Shown here piece after piece: positions 53,820-62,725 of a stretch of DNA of 64,000 bases (position 1 is its first letter; the number at the start of each line of letters is the position of its first letter). The stretch is from assembly GCF_021352225.1 (NCBI RefSeq), contig NZ_JAAUVI010000001.1, positions 514,464-578,463 of the forward strand, written 5' to 3'. The translations under genes were made by a program, and so were the position numbers. The notes below the pieces were generated by a model that was not told where the DNA came from, searched no databases, and worked only from the letters and a program-made list of their open reading frames with translations. This DNA comes from Methylobacterium sp. C25. GTDB taxonomy: Bacteria; Pseudomonadota; Alphaproteobacteria; Rhizobiales; Beijerinckiaceae.

Positions 53820-54710
53820 TCAGTTCAGGAACCGGTCGGCGCGAAGGCGGGCCACGGCAAGATCGACGAAGGCCCTGACCTTCGCCGGAGCCTGGCGCCC
53901 CTCGGCGTAGATGACGTGGATCGGGAGGGGTGGCTCCTCGTAATCGCCGAGCACGATCTGCAGGCGTCCGTCGAGCAGGGCCGGACCGATCTGATAGTGC
54001 AGCACCCGCGTCAGGCCCCAGCCTGCCGACACGGCGGAGATCGCGGCTTCGTTCGTGTTGGACTGGAGAACCGCGTCAATCGTCACCCTGTGGTCCCCCC
54101 CGAAACGCCATTCCGGCGAAGCCCAGGCACTCGTGGGTGCCGCGATACGGTGGCTCCTCAGGTCGGCCGGGGTCTCGGGAACGCCGTGCTTCTCGAAATA
54201 GGACGGCGCGCCGCAGACGACCCGGCGCACCGCGCCGACCTTGACCGCAGTGAAGCCGGAATCCGCGAGGTTCCCGATTCGGATGGCGACGTCGATACCC
54301 TCCTCGACGATGTTTACGGAGCGATCCACGAATAGCGTCTGCGCCGCCATGGTCGGGTAGCTGTCGAGGTACTCGGTGACGACGGGCAGGACGTACATGT
54401 GCCCGAACAGGAGCGGCGCGGTGATGGAGAGCGTCCCGGACGGCGTCGCGTAGGAGCCGGCAGCGGCAGCCTCCGCCTCGGCGATGTCGGCGAGGATGCG
54501 CCGGCAATCCTCGACATAGCGCCCGCCAGCCTCGGTGAGCTTCACCGAACGCGTGGTGCGCACGAACAGGCGCGCGCCGATGGTTTCCTCCAGCGCCGCG
54601 ATGGCGCGGGTCACGGCCGGAGCGCTCATGTGCATCTGGCGCGCGGTCTCGGCGAAACTCATCGTCTCGGCGACCTTCGCGAAGATGCGCATGGCATGCC
54701 AGCGGTCCAT
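53820..54710 (-). CDS. LysR family transcriptional regulator
   Basis: A 296-residue regulator. RIFAKVAETMSFAETARQMHMSAPAVTRAI is the winged helix-turn-helix (residues about 6-65), and residues 90-290 the ligand-binding domain (SGTLSITAPLLFGHMYVLPVV). The ATG at 54710 is normal for the family. It lies downstream, on the same strand, of the CMD-like, oxidoreductase and GST genes, so it probably controls that group although not divergent from it. Confidence 0.92.
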   Translation of the reverse strand: MDRWHAMRIFAKVAETMSFAETARQMHMSAPAVTRAIAALEETIGARLFVRTTRSVKLTEAGGRYVEDCRRILADIAEAEAAAAGSYATPSGTLSITAPLLFGHMYVLPVVTEYLDSYPTMAAQTLFVDRSVNIVEEGIDVAIRIGNLADSGFTAVKVGAVRRVVCGAPSYFEKHGVPETPADLRSHRIAAPTSAWASPEWRFGGDHRVTIDAVLQSNTNEAAISAVSAGWGLTRVLHYQIGPALLDGRLQIVLGDYEEPPLPIHVIYAEGRQAPAKVRAFVDLAVARLRADRFLN

Positions 54711-54838
54711 CGACTGTCGTTCGCTCCCGGACGAGACTCGGAGCGCGCAGCCGCGCCCTCCGACAGCCCCTATCATCCGGGATGGAACAGCCAATCGGCA
54801 AGGCGCGAACACGCGGCTCTCACCGCTAAGGCAGTGGA

Positions 54839-55150
54839 TCACGCCCGAGCGGCCAACTCCTCAATCTCGTCGCAGACGGCCTCGGCGATGCCGAACCGTC
54901 GGGCGCGGGCGCGCTCGATCCGCACGCGGTCCCGGTCGCCAGAGGCCGAAGCCAGCGCGAGGGCCAGGGCTGCGGAGGTCCGCATGTCGAAGCTGCGGCC
55001 ATGCCGGGCGGCGTCGATCTCGGCCCCGGTCATGCCGAGCCGGCAGGCCGCTTTCTCCTGTCGGCGGTGCAGCGCCGGATCGCCGTAACCCGCCGTGAGA
55101 CCGAGAGCGATCGACAGGCGCACGCGCTCGTCGAGCGTGAAGGAGGACAT
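54839..55150 (-). CDS. CMD/AhpD-like small protein lacking catalytic cysteines
   Basis: A 103-residue helical protein: LDERVRLSIALGLTAGYGDPALHRRQEKAACRLGMT then GAEIDAARHGRSFD and a repeated ALALALA helix. It follows the carboxymuconolactone decarboxylase/AhpD core layout, but at the place of the CxYC redox pair stands GYGD. Therefore peroxidase or disulphide chemistry is not expected. The ATG at 55150 fits the core. Close behind a second, related small ORF and near a GST and fused oxidoreductase. Confidence 0.6.
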   Translation of the reverse strand: MSSFTLDERVRLSIALGLTAGYGDPALHRRQEKAACRLGMTGAEIDAARHGRSFDMRTSAALALALASASGDRDRVRIERARARRFGIAEAVCDEIEELAARA

Positions 55151-55187
55151 TGTGGGATTTCCGATCGGCGGCTTCGTGGCTCTGGAG

Positions 55188-55457
55188 TCAGGTCGCCTGC
55201 CGGCCGGAGACGGGGACAATCACACCGGCTCGCCTGTCGCGCGCGATGGCCTCGACGATCTCGGCGTCGCCGAAACCGGCCGCATGGACCGCAGCCATGT
55301 CACTCAGGGCGACCGCGCCGCAGACGGGTGGAATCCCGACGGAGGCGGGGAGGCCGCGGATCGCCTCCGGCACCCGGCCGCGATGCCTGTGGAGTGCCTG
55401 CAGGAACCACCGGGAGGGGCCGTGCTGCAGGCCGAAGGGAATCGAAAGACGGTGCAT
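55188..55457 (-). CDS. Small CMD-like protein, partner of downstream gene
   Basis: An 89-residue frame whose C-terminal half VALSDMAAVHAAGFGDAEIVEAIARDRR resembles the second helical half of CMD/AhpD-type proteins (typically D-x2-L-RAAGFSDxEILEA). The basic N-terminal half is less typical. 37 bp before the other CMD-like gene on the same strand. Together they cover the two halves of one ordinary CMD protein in reversed order, which may mean two small subunits or an old rearrangement. Confidence 0.45.
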   Translation of the reverse strand: MHRLSIPFGLQHGPSRWFLQALHRHRGRVPEAIRGLPASVGIPPVCGAVALSDMAAVHAAGFGDAEIVEAIARDRRAGVIVPVSGRQAT

Positions 55458-55544
55458 GATCTCATCCCCGTTCGAGGCGTCGGCTCCTCTCGAGAGACCG
55501 AGGGCAATCGCGAAAAACCTCGTTTTTTCCGCGATTTGACGATG

Positions 55545-57608
55545 TCAGAGGGCGAGTTGAATGCGGTCCTCGCCCTCGGCCGGCGCAGCCGAGCAGATCA
55601 GCACCTCGCCCTCCTCCAGGGGAGCCGTCGGCTCCCGCAGATAGGTGACCTTTCCGGCCAGCAGCCGGGTCTTGCAGGTGCCGCAGGAGCCCGTCCGGCA
55701 GCTGAATTCCGGGCTGAGTCCCCGCGCCTCGGCGAGGTCGAGCAGGGACCCGGATTCAGGCGTCCAGCGAGCCTCCTTCGTCGAGTCCATGAACGCCACC
55801 GGCACCGGCTTGGTCGAGGGCGGCGGCCAGGACGATACGGGTGCCGCCGCCGGCAGGGTCCGGACCAGCGACGAGGGCCCGAACGCCTCCGCATGGATGC
55901 GCTCGTCCGCGATGTTCAGGCCGCGAAGGCCGTCGTAGAGCGCCTGCGTGAACAGCGGCGGCCCGCAGAGGTAGAAGTCGTAATCGGAGAACGGCAGGAA
56001 GCGGCCGAGCATCGCCATGTCGATCCGACCGGCGACATCGTAGTCGACGCCCTCCTCGGCGCCCTCCGGATCGCTCAGCACGCGAACGACCCGCACGCCC
56101 CCCTGCGCGGCCTCGACGATGGCCTCGAGCTCCCGGTCGAACGGGCGCTCGCTTTTCGAGTGGGCCGCGTAGAACAGGACGGTCGGACGGATGCCGCGGG
56201 TGCGCAGGCCCTCGTAGACGACGTGGCGCAGCATCGCGAGCATCGGCGTGATGCCGATGCCGCCGGCGAGCAGCACGGCCGGGCGCTTCTCGCGCGCATC
56301 GATCGTGAACATGCCGTTCGGCGCTCGCGCTTCGATGATGTCGCCGACGCGCAGGGTGTCGTGCAGGTGCCGCGAGACCACGCCGTCCCGCTTCACGCTG
56401 ATGCGGTAGACCGCATCTGACGGCGCGACCGACAGGGTGTAGGTGCGGATGACCGGCTTCTCCGATCCCGGCAGCGTGACGCGGATCGGCAGGTGCTGCC
56501 CCGCCTTGTGCGGGAGCAGCCCGGCGCCATCGTCCGGAATCAGGTGGTACGAGCGGATCGCCTGACTCTCGTCGACGATCCGCGCCACCTTCATCGGGCG
56601 CCAGCGCGTCGCCAGTTCGGCCGCACGGAGGCGGTCGGCGGCCTGCTGCCAATCGCCGGTCATCAGGGCGTTCGGCGACCAGCCGTCTTTGCGGAACGAC
56701 CAGCGCAGGGGCAGCGCGCCACGCCGCCGCACGATGCGGCGGGGGCGGAAGCTCCACAGGCGCTCAGCCCCCTGGAAGGCGGCGATCTCGGGCGAGTCGA
56801 GGATGACCTCGGCCTCGCCCGTCATCTGTAGCAGGTCGCCCGTCTCGAAATCGGCGAAGACGAGGCCGGCCTTGCCGTTCAGCAGGATGTTGCCGAGCGT
56901 CGCGAAGAACAGATTGCCGGCAAAATCGGGGATGGTGAGCGTGCCGTCCTCGGCGATGCGCACGAACCCGGTCTTGCCGCCGCGATGCGAGACGTCGACC
57001 TGCCGCCGGTCGTCGCGCTCCGCATAGGAGGCAACGAACAAGGTGTCGGCCGCAGCGATCATCGCGCGGGCCGATGGGTCGAGCGCGACGCTCTCCTCGA
57101 CGAGGCCGGCGAAGGGCTCGCGCGGGTCGCGGACATAGTCGAGGTCGCGCAGCTGGATGTATTGCGGGCAGTTTCCGAAGCTCTGATCGACGTCGAAGCG
57201 GAAGCCTTCGCCGGTCTCGGCGCGGACGATACCGTTCGCGCGGTTGCGGCGTCGGGTGTTCAGCTCGATGCCGAGCAAGCCGATGGCATTGCCTTCCGCC
57301 ATGCCTTCGGTGGCCGGATCGCTCGCGTCACCCCGTGCGCCGATCTCGAGGATGTGCGCGTCGGGGGACGCGATGAAGCCCGGCCGTCCCGGCAGGATCG
57401 TCGCCCAAGGATCGCCCTGGCGATCGACGCTGCCGAGGATGATGAAGGGGATGTGCTCGAAGAAGTCGCGATGCTGGTCCGGCAGGTAGTCCCGGACCAC
57501 GCGCTGACCGACCTGCTCCATCCGTTCGGCGACGCCGGCCTTCTCCTGGATGGCCTTCTCCCCGGCATGCCAGGTGGCCAGCTTGCTCATCGTCGTCACG
57601 TCGCTCAT
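55545..57608 (-). CDS. PNPOx-like / FAD-NAD(P) reductase / 2Fe-2S fusion oxidoreductase
   Basis: A 687-residue fusion. Residues about 40-330 form a pyridoxamine-phosphate-oxidase-like split barrel (FIILGSVDRQGDPWATIL ... TIPDFAGNLFFATLGNILLN). Residues about 345-590 are a ferredoxin reductase-type module: RTYTLSVAP for FAD, LAGGIGITPMLAMLRHVVY for NAD(P). The last 90 residues are a plant-type ferredoxin with CRTGSCGTCKTRLLAGKV and a late ICSA cysteine binding [2Fe-2S]. The electron path NAD(P)H-FAD-FeS could feed the PNPOx-like domain or an outside partner. Follows the GST gene by 60 bp. Confidence 0.88.
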   Translation of the reverse strand: MSDVTTMSKLATWHAGEKAIQEKAGVAERMEQVGQRVVRDYLPDQHRDFFEHIPFIILGSVDRQGDPWATILPGRPGFIASPDAHILEIGARGDASDPATEGMAEGNAIGLLGIELNTRRRNRANGIVRAETGEGFRFDVDQSFGNCPQYIQLRDLDYVRDPREPFAGLVEESVALDPSARAMIAAADTLFVASYAERDDRRQVDVSHRGGKTGFVRIAEDGTLTIPDFAGNLFFATLGNILLNGKAGLVFADFETGDLLQMTGEAEVILDSPEIAAFQGAERLWSFRPRRIVRRRGALPLRWSFRKDGWSPNALMTGDWQQAADRLRAAELATRWRPMKVARIVDESQAIRSYHLIPDDGAGLLPHKAGQHLPIRVTLPGSEKPVIRTYTLSVAPSDAVYRISVKRDGVVSRHLHDTLRVGDIIEARAPNGMFTIDAREKRPAVLLAGGIGITPMLAMLRHVVYEGLRTRGIRPTVLFYAAHSKSERPFDRELEAIVEAAQGGVRVVRVLSDPEGAEEGVDYDVAGRIDMAMLGRFLPFSDYDFYLCGPPLFTQALYDGLRGLNIADERIHAEAFGPSSLVRTLPAAAPVSSWPPPSTKPVPVAFMDSTKEARWTPESGSLLDLAEARGLSPEFSCRTGSCGTCKTRLLAGKVTYLREPTAPLEEGEVLICSAAPAEGEDRIQLAL

Positions 57609-57668
57609 GGCCGTGTCCTCCGATCGGGTGAGACAGGGCGCGCCACCCGGCGCGCCCTGAGCTTCATG

Positions 57669-58286
57669 TCACGCTGCGGCCGAGAGGCCGGCCGGGGTCT
57701 CGACGAAGGAGACGAAGCCCGGCAGCGCCTCGACCCGGCGCAGGAAGGCCGTCACCTTCGGATAACCCGAGAGATCGACATTGCCCTCGGGAGCGCGGGC
57801 CACGTAGCTGTAGATCGCCACGTCGGCGATGGTCGGGCGCTCGCCGACGAGCCAGTTGCGGCTGCCGAGATGCGCTTCGAGGCGCCCCAGCAGGGTGTGG
57901 GCCCGGCCGATCACTTCCTCGGGGCTGAACTTCGCACCGAAGACGGTGACGAGACGGGCCGCGGCCGGGCCATAGGCCAGCTCGCCGGCGGCAACCGACA
58001 GCCAGCGCTGCACGGCAGCCTCGCCCTGCGCATCCGACGGCAGCCAATCGGACCGTCCGAGCTTGCGAGCGATATAGACGAGGATCGCGTTGGAATCGGA
58101 GACGACGACGCCGTCATCCTCGAGCACCGGCACCTGGCCGAAGGGGTTCAACGCGAGGAATGCGGGCGACTTATGCGCGCCGGCCATGAGGTCGACCTCG
58201 ACCAGCTCGTGCGGAACACCGAGCAGCGAAAGGAACAGGCGAGCCCGGTGCGAGTGGCCGGATAGGGGATGGACATGGAGTTTCAT
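57669..58286 (-). CDS. Glutathione S-transferase family protein
   Basis: A 205-residue protein. N-terminal thioredoxin-like domain ([33 protein letters not shown], with [22 protein letters not shown] carrying the cis-proline and Ser-Asn glutathione contacts) and helical C-terminal domain with the usual N-capping [18 protein letters not shown]. It conjugates or reduces small electrophiles. First gene of the run leading to the LysR gene; an AT-rich promoter region lies upstream near 58360-58410. Confidence 0.9.
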   Translation of the reverse strand: MKLHVHPLSGHSHRARLFLSLLGVPHELVEVDLMAGAHKSPAFLALNPFGQVPVLEDDGVVVSDSNAILVYIARKLGRSDWLPSDAQGEAAVQRWLSVAAGELAYGPAAARLVTVFGAKFSPEEVIGRAHTLLGRLEAHLGSRNWLVGERPTIADVAIYSYVARAPEGNVDLSGYPKVTAFLRRVEALPGFVSFVETPAGLSAAA

Positions 58287-58430
58287 CGGTTTGATCCCTG
58301 GCTGTCATGGCCGGGATGTCCCCGGGCCGTGATCAGAGAGTGCTCTGGGACCTTGCCGATGATAATGCCCGATCTCGGCAGTTCATTGCTGCGCGAGGCG
58401 GAATAATGAATGGAGCGACCGAAGCAGGGA

Positions 58431-59147
58431 CTACCTGATCAGCCCGAGCGCCACCGGCACGAGCATCGCCGTGAGGAACGCGTTCAGCCCCATGGCGATG
58501 CCGGCGAAGGTGCCGGCGGTCTCGCTGACCTGGAAGGCGCGGGCAGTGCCGAGGCCGTGGGCCGCAAGCCCGGCGGCGAAGCCACGGGCACGCAGGTCGC
58601 GGATCCTCAGGAGGTTGAACAGGGGCGAGACGATGATCGCCCCAACGGCGCCGGTGATCATCACCAGCACGGCGGCGAGGGTCGGATCGCCGCCCAGCGT
58701 CTCGACGATGCCTATGGCGACGCCCGTCGTCACCGATTTCGGGGCGATCGCCACGATGATCTCGTGGTTCAGACCGAGCGCCCGGCCGAGCAGAAGGGCG
58801 GTGCCGAGCGCCGTGACGCAGCCGACGACCAGGGCCGCGAGCATCGGCAGCAGGGCGCGCATCACGATGGCTCTGCGTTCGTAGAGCGGCAGGGCCAAAG
58901 CCACCGTCGCCGGGCCGAGCAGGAAGTGCACGAACTGCGCGCCCTCGAAATAGGTCTGGTAGGGCGTGCCGGTGAGCTTCAGGACAAGCCCGGTCAGCCA
59001 GATCGCGTGCAGCACCGGGTTGGCGAACGGGTGGCGTCCGGTCGCCTCGGAGAACCGGTCCGCGATCGTGTAGGCCACGAGCGTCACAGTCAGCCACAGG
59101 AGCGGCGTGCGCGAGAGATAGACCCAGAGGGCGAAATCGCCGTTCAC
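58431..59147 (-). CDS. LrgB/CidB family membrane protein
   Basis: A 238-residue membrane protein with about seven helices. Sequence GPATVALALPLYERR, IAPKSVTTGVAIGI and TAGTFAGIAMGLNAFLTA are LrgB-family motifs. With its LrgA partner it modulates murein hydrolase release/cell death in Gram-positives, and in plants and some bacteria similar proteins move glycolate, glycerate or pyruvate. Start overlaps the LrgA stop (ATGA). Confidence 0.9.
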   Translation of the reverse strand: MNGDFALWVYLSRTPLLWLTVTLVAYTIADRFSEATGRHPFANPVLHAIWLTGLVLKLTGTPYQTYFEGAQFVHFLLGPATVALALPLYERRAIVMRALLPMLAALVVGCVTALGTALLLGRALGLNHEIIVAIAPKSVTTGVAIGIVETLGGDPTLAAVLVMITGAVGAIIVSPLFNLLRIRDLRARGFAAGLAAHGLGTARAFQVSETAGTFAGIAMGLNAFLTAMLVPVALGLIR

Positions 59148-59542
59148 GGGCGCTCCTCCGGCGGCCGCACGAGGCGGGAGACCGCGGCGAAGGTCAGCGC
59201 CGTGGCCGACAGGGTCAGCACCACGGAGACGAGCAGCACGACGGCGAGCGCGAGGCCGTTCGCCGCCAGCACGTCGAGCCGGCCGACGATGCCGACGCCC
59301 GCCGGCACGAACATCAGCGAGAGATGGGCGAGCAGGCCCTTCGCGGTAGTTTCCAGCCCGCCATCGACGAGGGGGCGCGGCAGGATCGTTTCGGCGGCCC
59401 GGCGATACCGGTCCCGGATCAGCAGGAAGCCGAACATCAGCGCGGCCCCGAGCACCGGCCCGGGCACAGGCAGACCGCTCGCATGCGCCGCAACCTCGCC
59501 GAGGAGTTGGGCGACCAGAATGAGGGCGAGGCTGACGATCAC
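59144..59542 (-). CDS. CidA/LrgA family holin-like protein
   Basis: A 132-residue protein with four helices. VIVSLALILVAQLLGEVAA, GLPVPGPVLGAALMFGFLLI and LAHLSLMFVPAGVGIVG are the LrgA/CidA signature. GTG at 59542 gives family length; the longer frame continues into arginine-rich nonsense. Four-bp overlap with the LrgB gene and 28 bp downstream of the TerB gene. Confidence 0.88.
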   Translation of the reverse strand: MIVSLALILVAQLLGEVAAHASGLPVPGPVLGAALMFGFLLIRDRYRRAAETILPRPLVDGGLETTAKGLLAHLSLMFVPAGVGIVGRLDVLAANGLALAVVLLVSVVLTLSATALTFAAVSRLVRPPEERP

Positions 59543-59570
59543 CGCGGGAAGGGGCTCCGCCCGAGATCCG

Positions 59571-60083
59571 TCACCGGCCCGTGCGGCCAGCCTGCGCCAG
59601 CTCCGCCGTGGCCTCGGCCGCCATGCGGGCACCGTCGCGGGCGCGGCCGATGGCGGTCTCGTCGAGGCCCAGCAGTTTGCCGAGCCGCCAGACCAGAGCC
59701 TCCTCGAACTCGTGCACGTCGCCATCCGCTCCCGCGACGGACCAGGCCATGGCCAGGATGCGCTCGCGCTCCTCGGTATCGCCCTCCCCGATCAGCTCGA
59801 CGAGGCTCGACATGTCGCGGGTCTCCGCGTCGAACGCGGCGGCGCGGGCGATCAGCGCCGTCGCCTCGGCCTCCGTCGCCGCGAAGCGGGAGCGCACGAG
59901 CCGGGTCAGCCGCTCGGCCTCGGCGGGGTCGAGCACGCCGTCGGCCCGCGCGACGTGGACCAGCAGGGCCGTGGCCGCGAGATGCTCGTCGGCCTGGGCG
60001 GCCGTTTCCGCGTCCAGGCGTACGGGCTTGTCGGAGCCGAAGGCCGCCGAGGCGTATGAGATCAGTCGGGCGAACAGCGCCAT
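59571..60083 (-). CDS. TerB family protein
   Basis: A 170-residue protein: HLAATALLVHVARADGVLDPAEAERLTRLV and ILAMAWSVAGADGDVHEFEEALVWRLGKLLGL are two DGxxDxxE-like repeats of the TerB fold, a helical, possibly metal-binding domain known from tellurite-resistance operons. The ATG at 60083 (MALFARLISYASAAFG) is taken over a much longer reading frame. Same strand and just upstream of LrgA/LrgB genes. Confidence 0.85.
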   Translation of the reverse strand: MALFARLISYASAAFGSDKPVRLDAETAAQADEHLAATALLVHVARADGVLDPAEAERLTRLVRSRFAATEAEATALIARAAAFDAETRDMSSLVELIGEGDTEERERILAMAWSVAGADGDVHEFEEALVWRLGKLLGLDETAIGRARDGARMAAEATAELAQAGRTGR

Positions 60084-60303
60084 GGGGGCTCGCGGAGCGT
60101 GAGGTGCGCTAACCTTGGGAGGGGCGCCATCGCCGTCAAGCGACGAGGCCGTCCGCGGACGAGATGGCGACGGGGCGTGGCCCTGCTGCATCGCGCGCGG
60201 CGGACGGCGGTGGGGAAACCTCGTCCAGGAGCACGGCCTTCTCGGAACTGTCACGAACGGCGGTCTAATCCGGGTCGGAACGACATAACCTGGAACAGCC
60301 GAG

Positions 60304-61212
60304 ATGACCGACAACGCAGCCACCATCGAGGCCATCCGCCGCGAGCTGGCGGACAGCTACGACGAGGAGTTCGAGCTGGAACTCGAGGACGACCGCCTCG
60401 AGAGCCTCGATGAGGCCGCCGCCGAGCGCAAGGCCAGAGGGCTCGACCGCAAGGTCTATTTCCGCGAACTGCTCCGCCTCCAGCACGAACTCGTCCGGCT
60501 GCAGGATTGGGTGAAGAGCCAAAACCTGCGGGTCGTGGTGCTGTTCGAAGGTCGCGATTCCGCCGGCAAGGGCGGCGCGATCAAGCGCATCACCCAGCGC
60601 CTCAACCCGCGGATCTGCCGCGTGGCGGCGCTCCCCGCGCCGAGCGAGCGGGAGCGCACGCAATGGTACTTCCAGCGCTACGTCGCCCATCTGCCGGCAG
60701 CCGGCGAAATCGTGCTGTTCGACCGCTCCTGGTACAACCGCTCCGGCGTCGAGCGGGTGATGGGTTTCTGCACCGAAAACGACGTGGAAGAGTTCTTCCG
60801 CTCCGTGCCCGAATTCGAGCGGATGCTCGTTCGCTCGGGCATCATCCTGGTGAAGTACTGGTTCTCGATCACCGACGAGGAGCAGGAGTTCCGCTTCCAG
60901 ATGCGCATCCACGATCCGCTGAAGCAGTGGAAGCTCAGCCCGATGGATGTCGAGTCGCGCAGCCGCTGGGAAGACTACACCCGCGCCAAGGAGGAGATGC
61001 TGGCCCGCACCCACATTCCCGAGGCGCCCTGGTGGGTGGTCGAGGCGGTGGACAAGAAGCGCGCCCGCCTGAACTGCATCAGCCACCTGCTCGAGCAGAT
61101 CCCCTACGGCGAGGTTCCGCATCCGCCGGTGAACCTGCCGGACCGCGTCCGCCACGACGACTATATCCGCCACCCGGTCGCGCCGGAGCTGTACGTTCCG
61201 GCCAAGTTCTGA
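60304..61212 (+). CDS. ppk2: Polyphosphate kinase 2
   Basis: A 302-residue PPK2 enzyme. VVVLFEGRDSAGKGGAIKRI is the Walker A/P-loop, IVLFDRSWYNRSGVERVMGF the Walker B, and lid residues lie between. It uses polyphosphate to make nucleoside triphosphates (or the reverse). The 80-residue N-terminal helical region (YDEEFELELEDDRLESLDE) and length are typical of single-domain class I PPK2. No ppk1 nearby. An OprB porin follows 19 bp downstream. Confidence 0.94.
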   Translation: MTDNAATIEAIRRELADSYDEEFELELEDDRLESLDEAAAERKARGLDRKVYFRELLRLQHELVRLQDWVKSQNLRVVVLFEGRDSAGKGGAIKRITQRLNPRICRVAALPAPSERERTQWYFQRYVAHLPAAGEIVLFDRSWYNRSGVERVMGFCTENDVEEFFRSVPEFERMLVRSGIILVKYWFSITDEEQEFRFQMRIHDPLKQWKLSPMDVESRSRWEDYTRAKEEMLARTHIPEAPWWVVEAVDKKRARLNCISHLLEQIPYGEVPHPPVNLPDRVRHDDYIRHPVAPELYVPAKF

Positions 61213-61231
61213 TCCGGCAGACGCGTCGGCC

Positions 61232-62710
61232 ATGGCCCGCCGGCGCCTGCCCGAACGGCTGCGACACGTCGCAGCCGCCGTCGCGATGGCAGGCGCCCTC
61301 TGGGGCGGCGGCCCGGTTCAGGCGCAGCAATCGCAGCTGCCCCTGACCGGCGCCGGCGGCGATCCGCAGACCGCGGTCGCCCAATCGCGCACCTCGGATC
61401 AGGTCTCCGTCACCAATGGCGGCTCGATCCAGTCGTCGCTCGGACCCTACGGCGATCCGTTCGGATACCGCGCCTACCTCGCCGAGCGCGGGATCACCTA
61501 CGTCGTCACCTATATCGGCGAGGGGCTCGCCGACGTGCGCGGCGGCCTGCGCCGCGGCGCGACCTATGGCGGGCGCCTCGACACCTCGCTCGACGTCGAC
61601 CTCGACAAGCTGGCGGGCTGGAGCGGAGCCCGCTTCCATACCGACTTCTTCCAGATCAACGGCCACGGCCTCAGCCGCAAGTTCGTCGACAACCTGACGA
61701 CCGTGAGCGGCATCGAGGCGCTGTCGGCGACGCGGCTGTTCGAACTCTGGATCGAGCAGCGCCTGTTCGACGACAAGCTGTCGCTGAAGGTCGGCCAGAT
61801 CTCGGCCGATACCGAGTTCGCCATCGCCCAGTCGGCGGTGGTGTTTCTCAATGCCGGTTTCGGCTGGCCGAATATCGGCGCCGTCGTGCTGCCGAGCGGC
61901 GGCCCGATCTATCCCCTGGCGACCCCGGCGATCCGCGCGAAATACGTGCCCGACGAGCACCTCTCGTTCCAGGCCGGGCTCTTCAACGGCGACCCTGCGG
62001 GCGTGCCGGCCGCGGGCGACGTCACCGATCCGCAGCGCCGCAACCCCAGCGGGACGAGCTTCCGGGTGAACGACCCGGCTCTCGCCATCGCCGAGGTCGC
62101 CTACGCCTACAGCATCGCCAACGACGCAAAGGGCTTGCCCGGCACGGCGACGCTCGGCGGCTGGCATCATTTCGGCCAATTCGACAGCCCGCGCTTCGAC
62201 AGTGTCGGCGGCCGCCTTCTGGCCGACCCCCAGGCCAGCGGCTTCGCGCGCCGCTTCCGGGGCGACGACGGCATCTACGCGATCCTGGACCAGACGATCT
62301 ATCGCGAGCCCGATCACGACGACCAGGGCGCCAGCGTGTTCTTCCGGGTTTCGGCGACACCGTCGGACCGCAACCTGGTCAGCTTCTACCTGGATACGGG
62401 CATCGCCTATAAGGGCCTCTTCCCGGACCGCCCGAACGATACGATCGGTCTCGGCCTGCTCTATTCGCGGATCGGCTCGGCCGCCCGCGGCTACGACCGA
62501 GACCTCGTCTTCCTCGGACAGGGAACCGGCCCGATCCGCAGCAGCGAGGCGGTCCTGGAGTTAACCTATCAGGCCGAAATCGTGCCGGGCCTGACGGTGC
62601 AGCCCGACTTTCAGTACGTGATGCGCCCCGGCGGCGGTCTCGTGGACGATCAGGGCAATCGCATCCGCAACGCCGCCGTCTTCGGCCTGCGCACGACCAT
62701 CAACTACTGA
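61232..62710 (+). CDS. OprB-type carbohydrate porin
   Basis: A 492-residue outer-membrane protein with signal peptide to about residue 32 (GGGPVQAQQ). GITYVVTYIGEGLADVRGG, TSLDVDLDKLAGWSGARFHTDFF, IEQRLFDDKLSLKVGQISADTEF and a C-terminal LRTTINY (ending in an aromatic) match OprB. Only distantly like the porin at 41123-42634. Very close to ppk2 (19 bp), likely co-transcribed. Confidence 0.88.
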   Translation: MARRRLPERLRHVAAAVAMAGALWGGGPVQAQQSQLPLTGAGGDPQTAVAQSRTSDQVSVTNGGSIQSSLGPYGDPFGYRAYLAERGITYVVTYIGEGLADVRGGLRRGATYGGRLDTSLDVDLDKLAGWSGARFHTDFFQINGHGLSRKFVDNLTTVSGIEALSATRLFELWIEQRLFDDKLSLKVGQISADTEFAIAQSAVVFLNAGFGWPNIGAVVLPSGGPIYPLATPAIRAKYVPDEHLSFQAGLFNGDPAGVPAAGDVTDPQRRNPSGTSFRVNDPALAIAEVAYAYSIANDAKGLPGTATLGGWHHFGQFDSPRFDSVGGRLLADPQASGFARRFRGDDGIYAILDQTIYREPDHDDQGASVFFRVSATPSDRNLVSFYLDTGIAYKGLFPDRPNDTIGLGLLYSRIGSAARGYDRDLVFLGQGTGPIRSSEAVLELTYQAEIVPGLTVQPDFQYVMRPGGGLVDDQGNRIRNAAVFGLRTTINY

Positions 62711-62725
62711 TCGGAACGGTCAACC

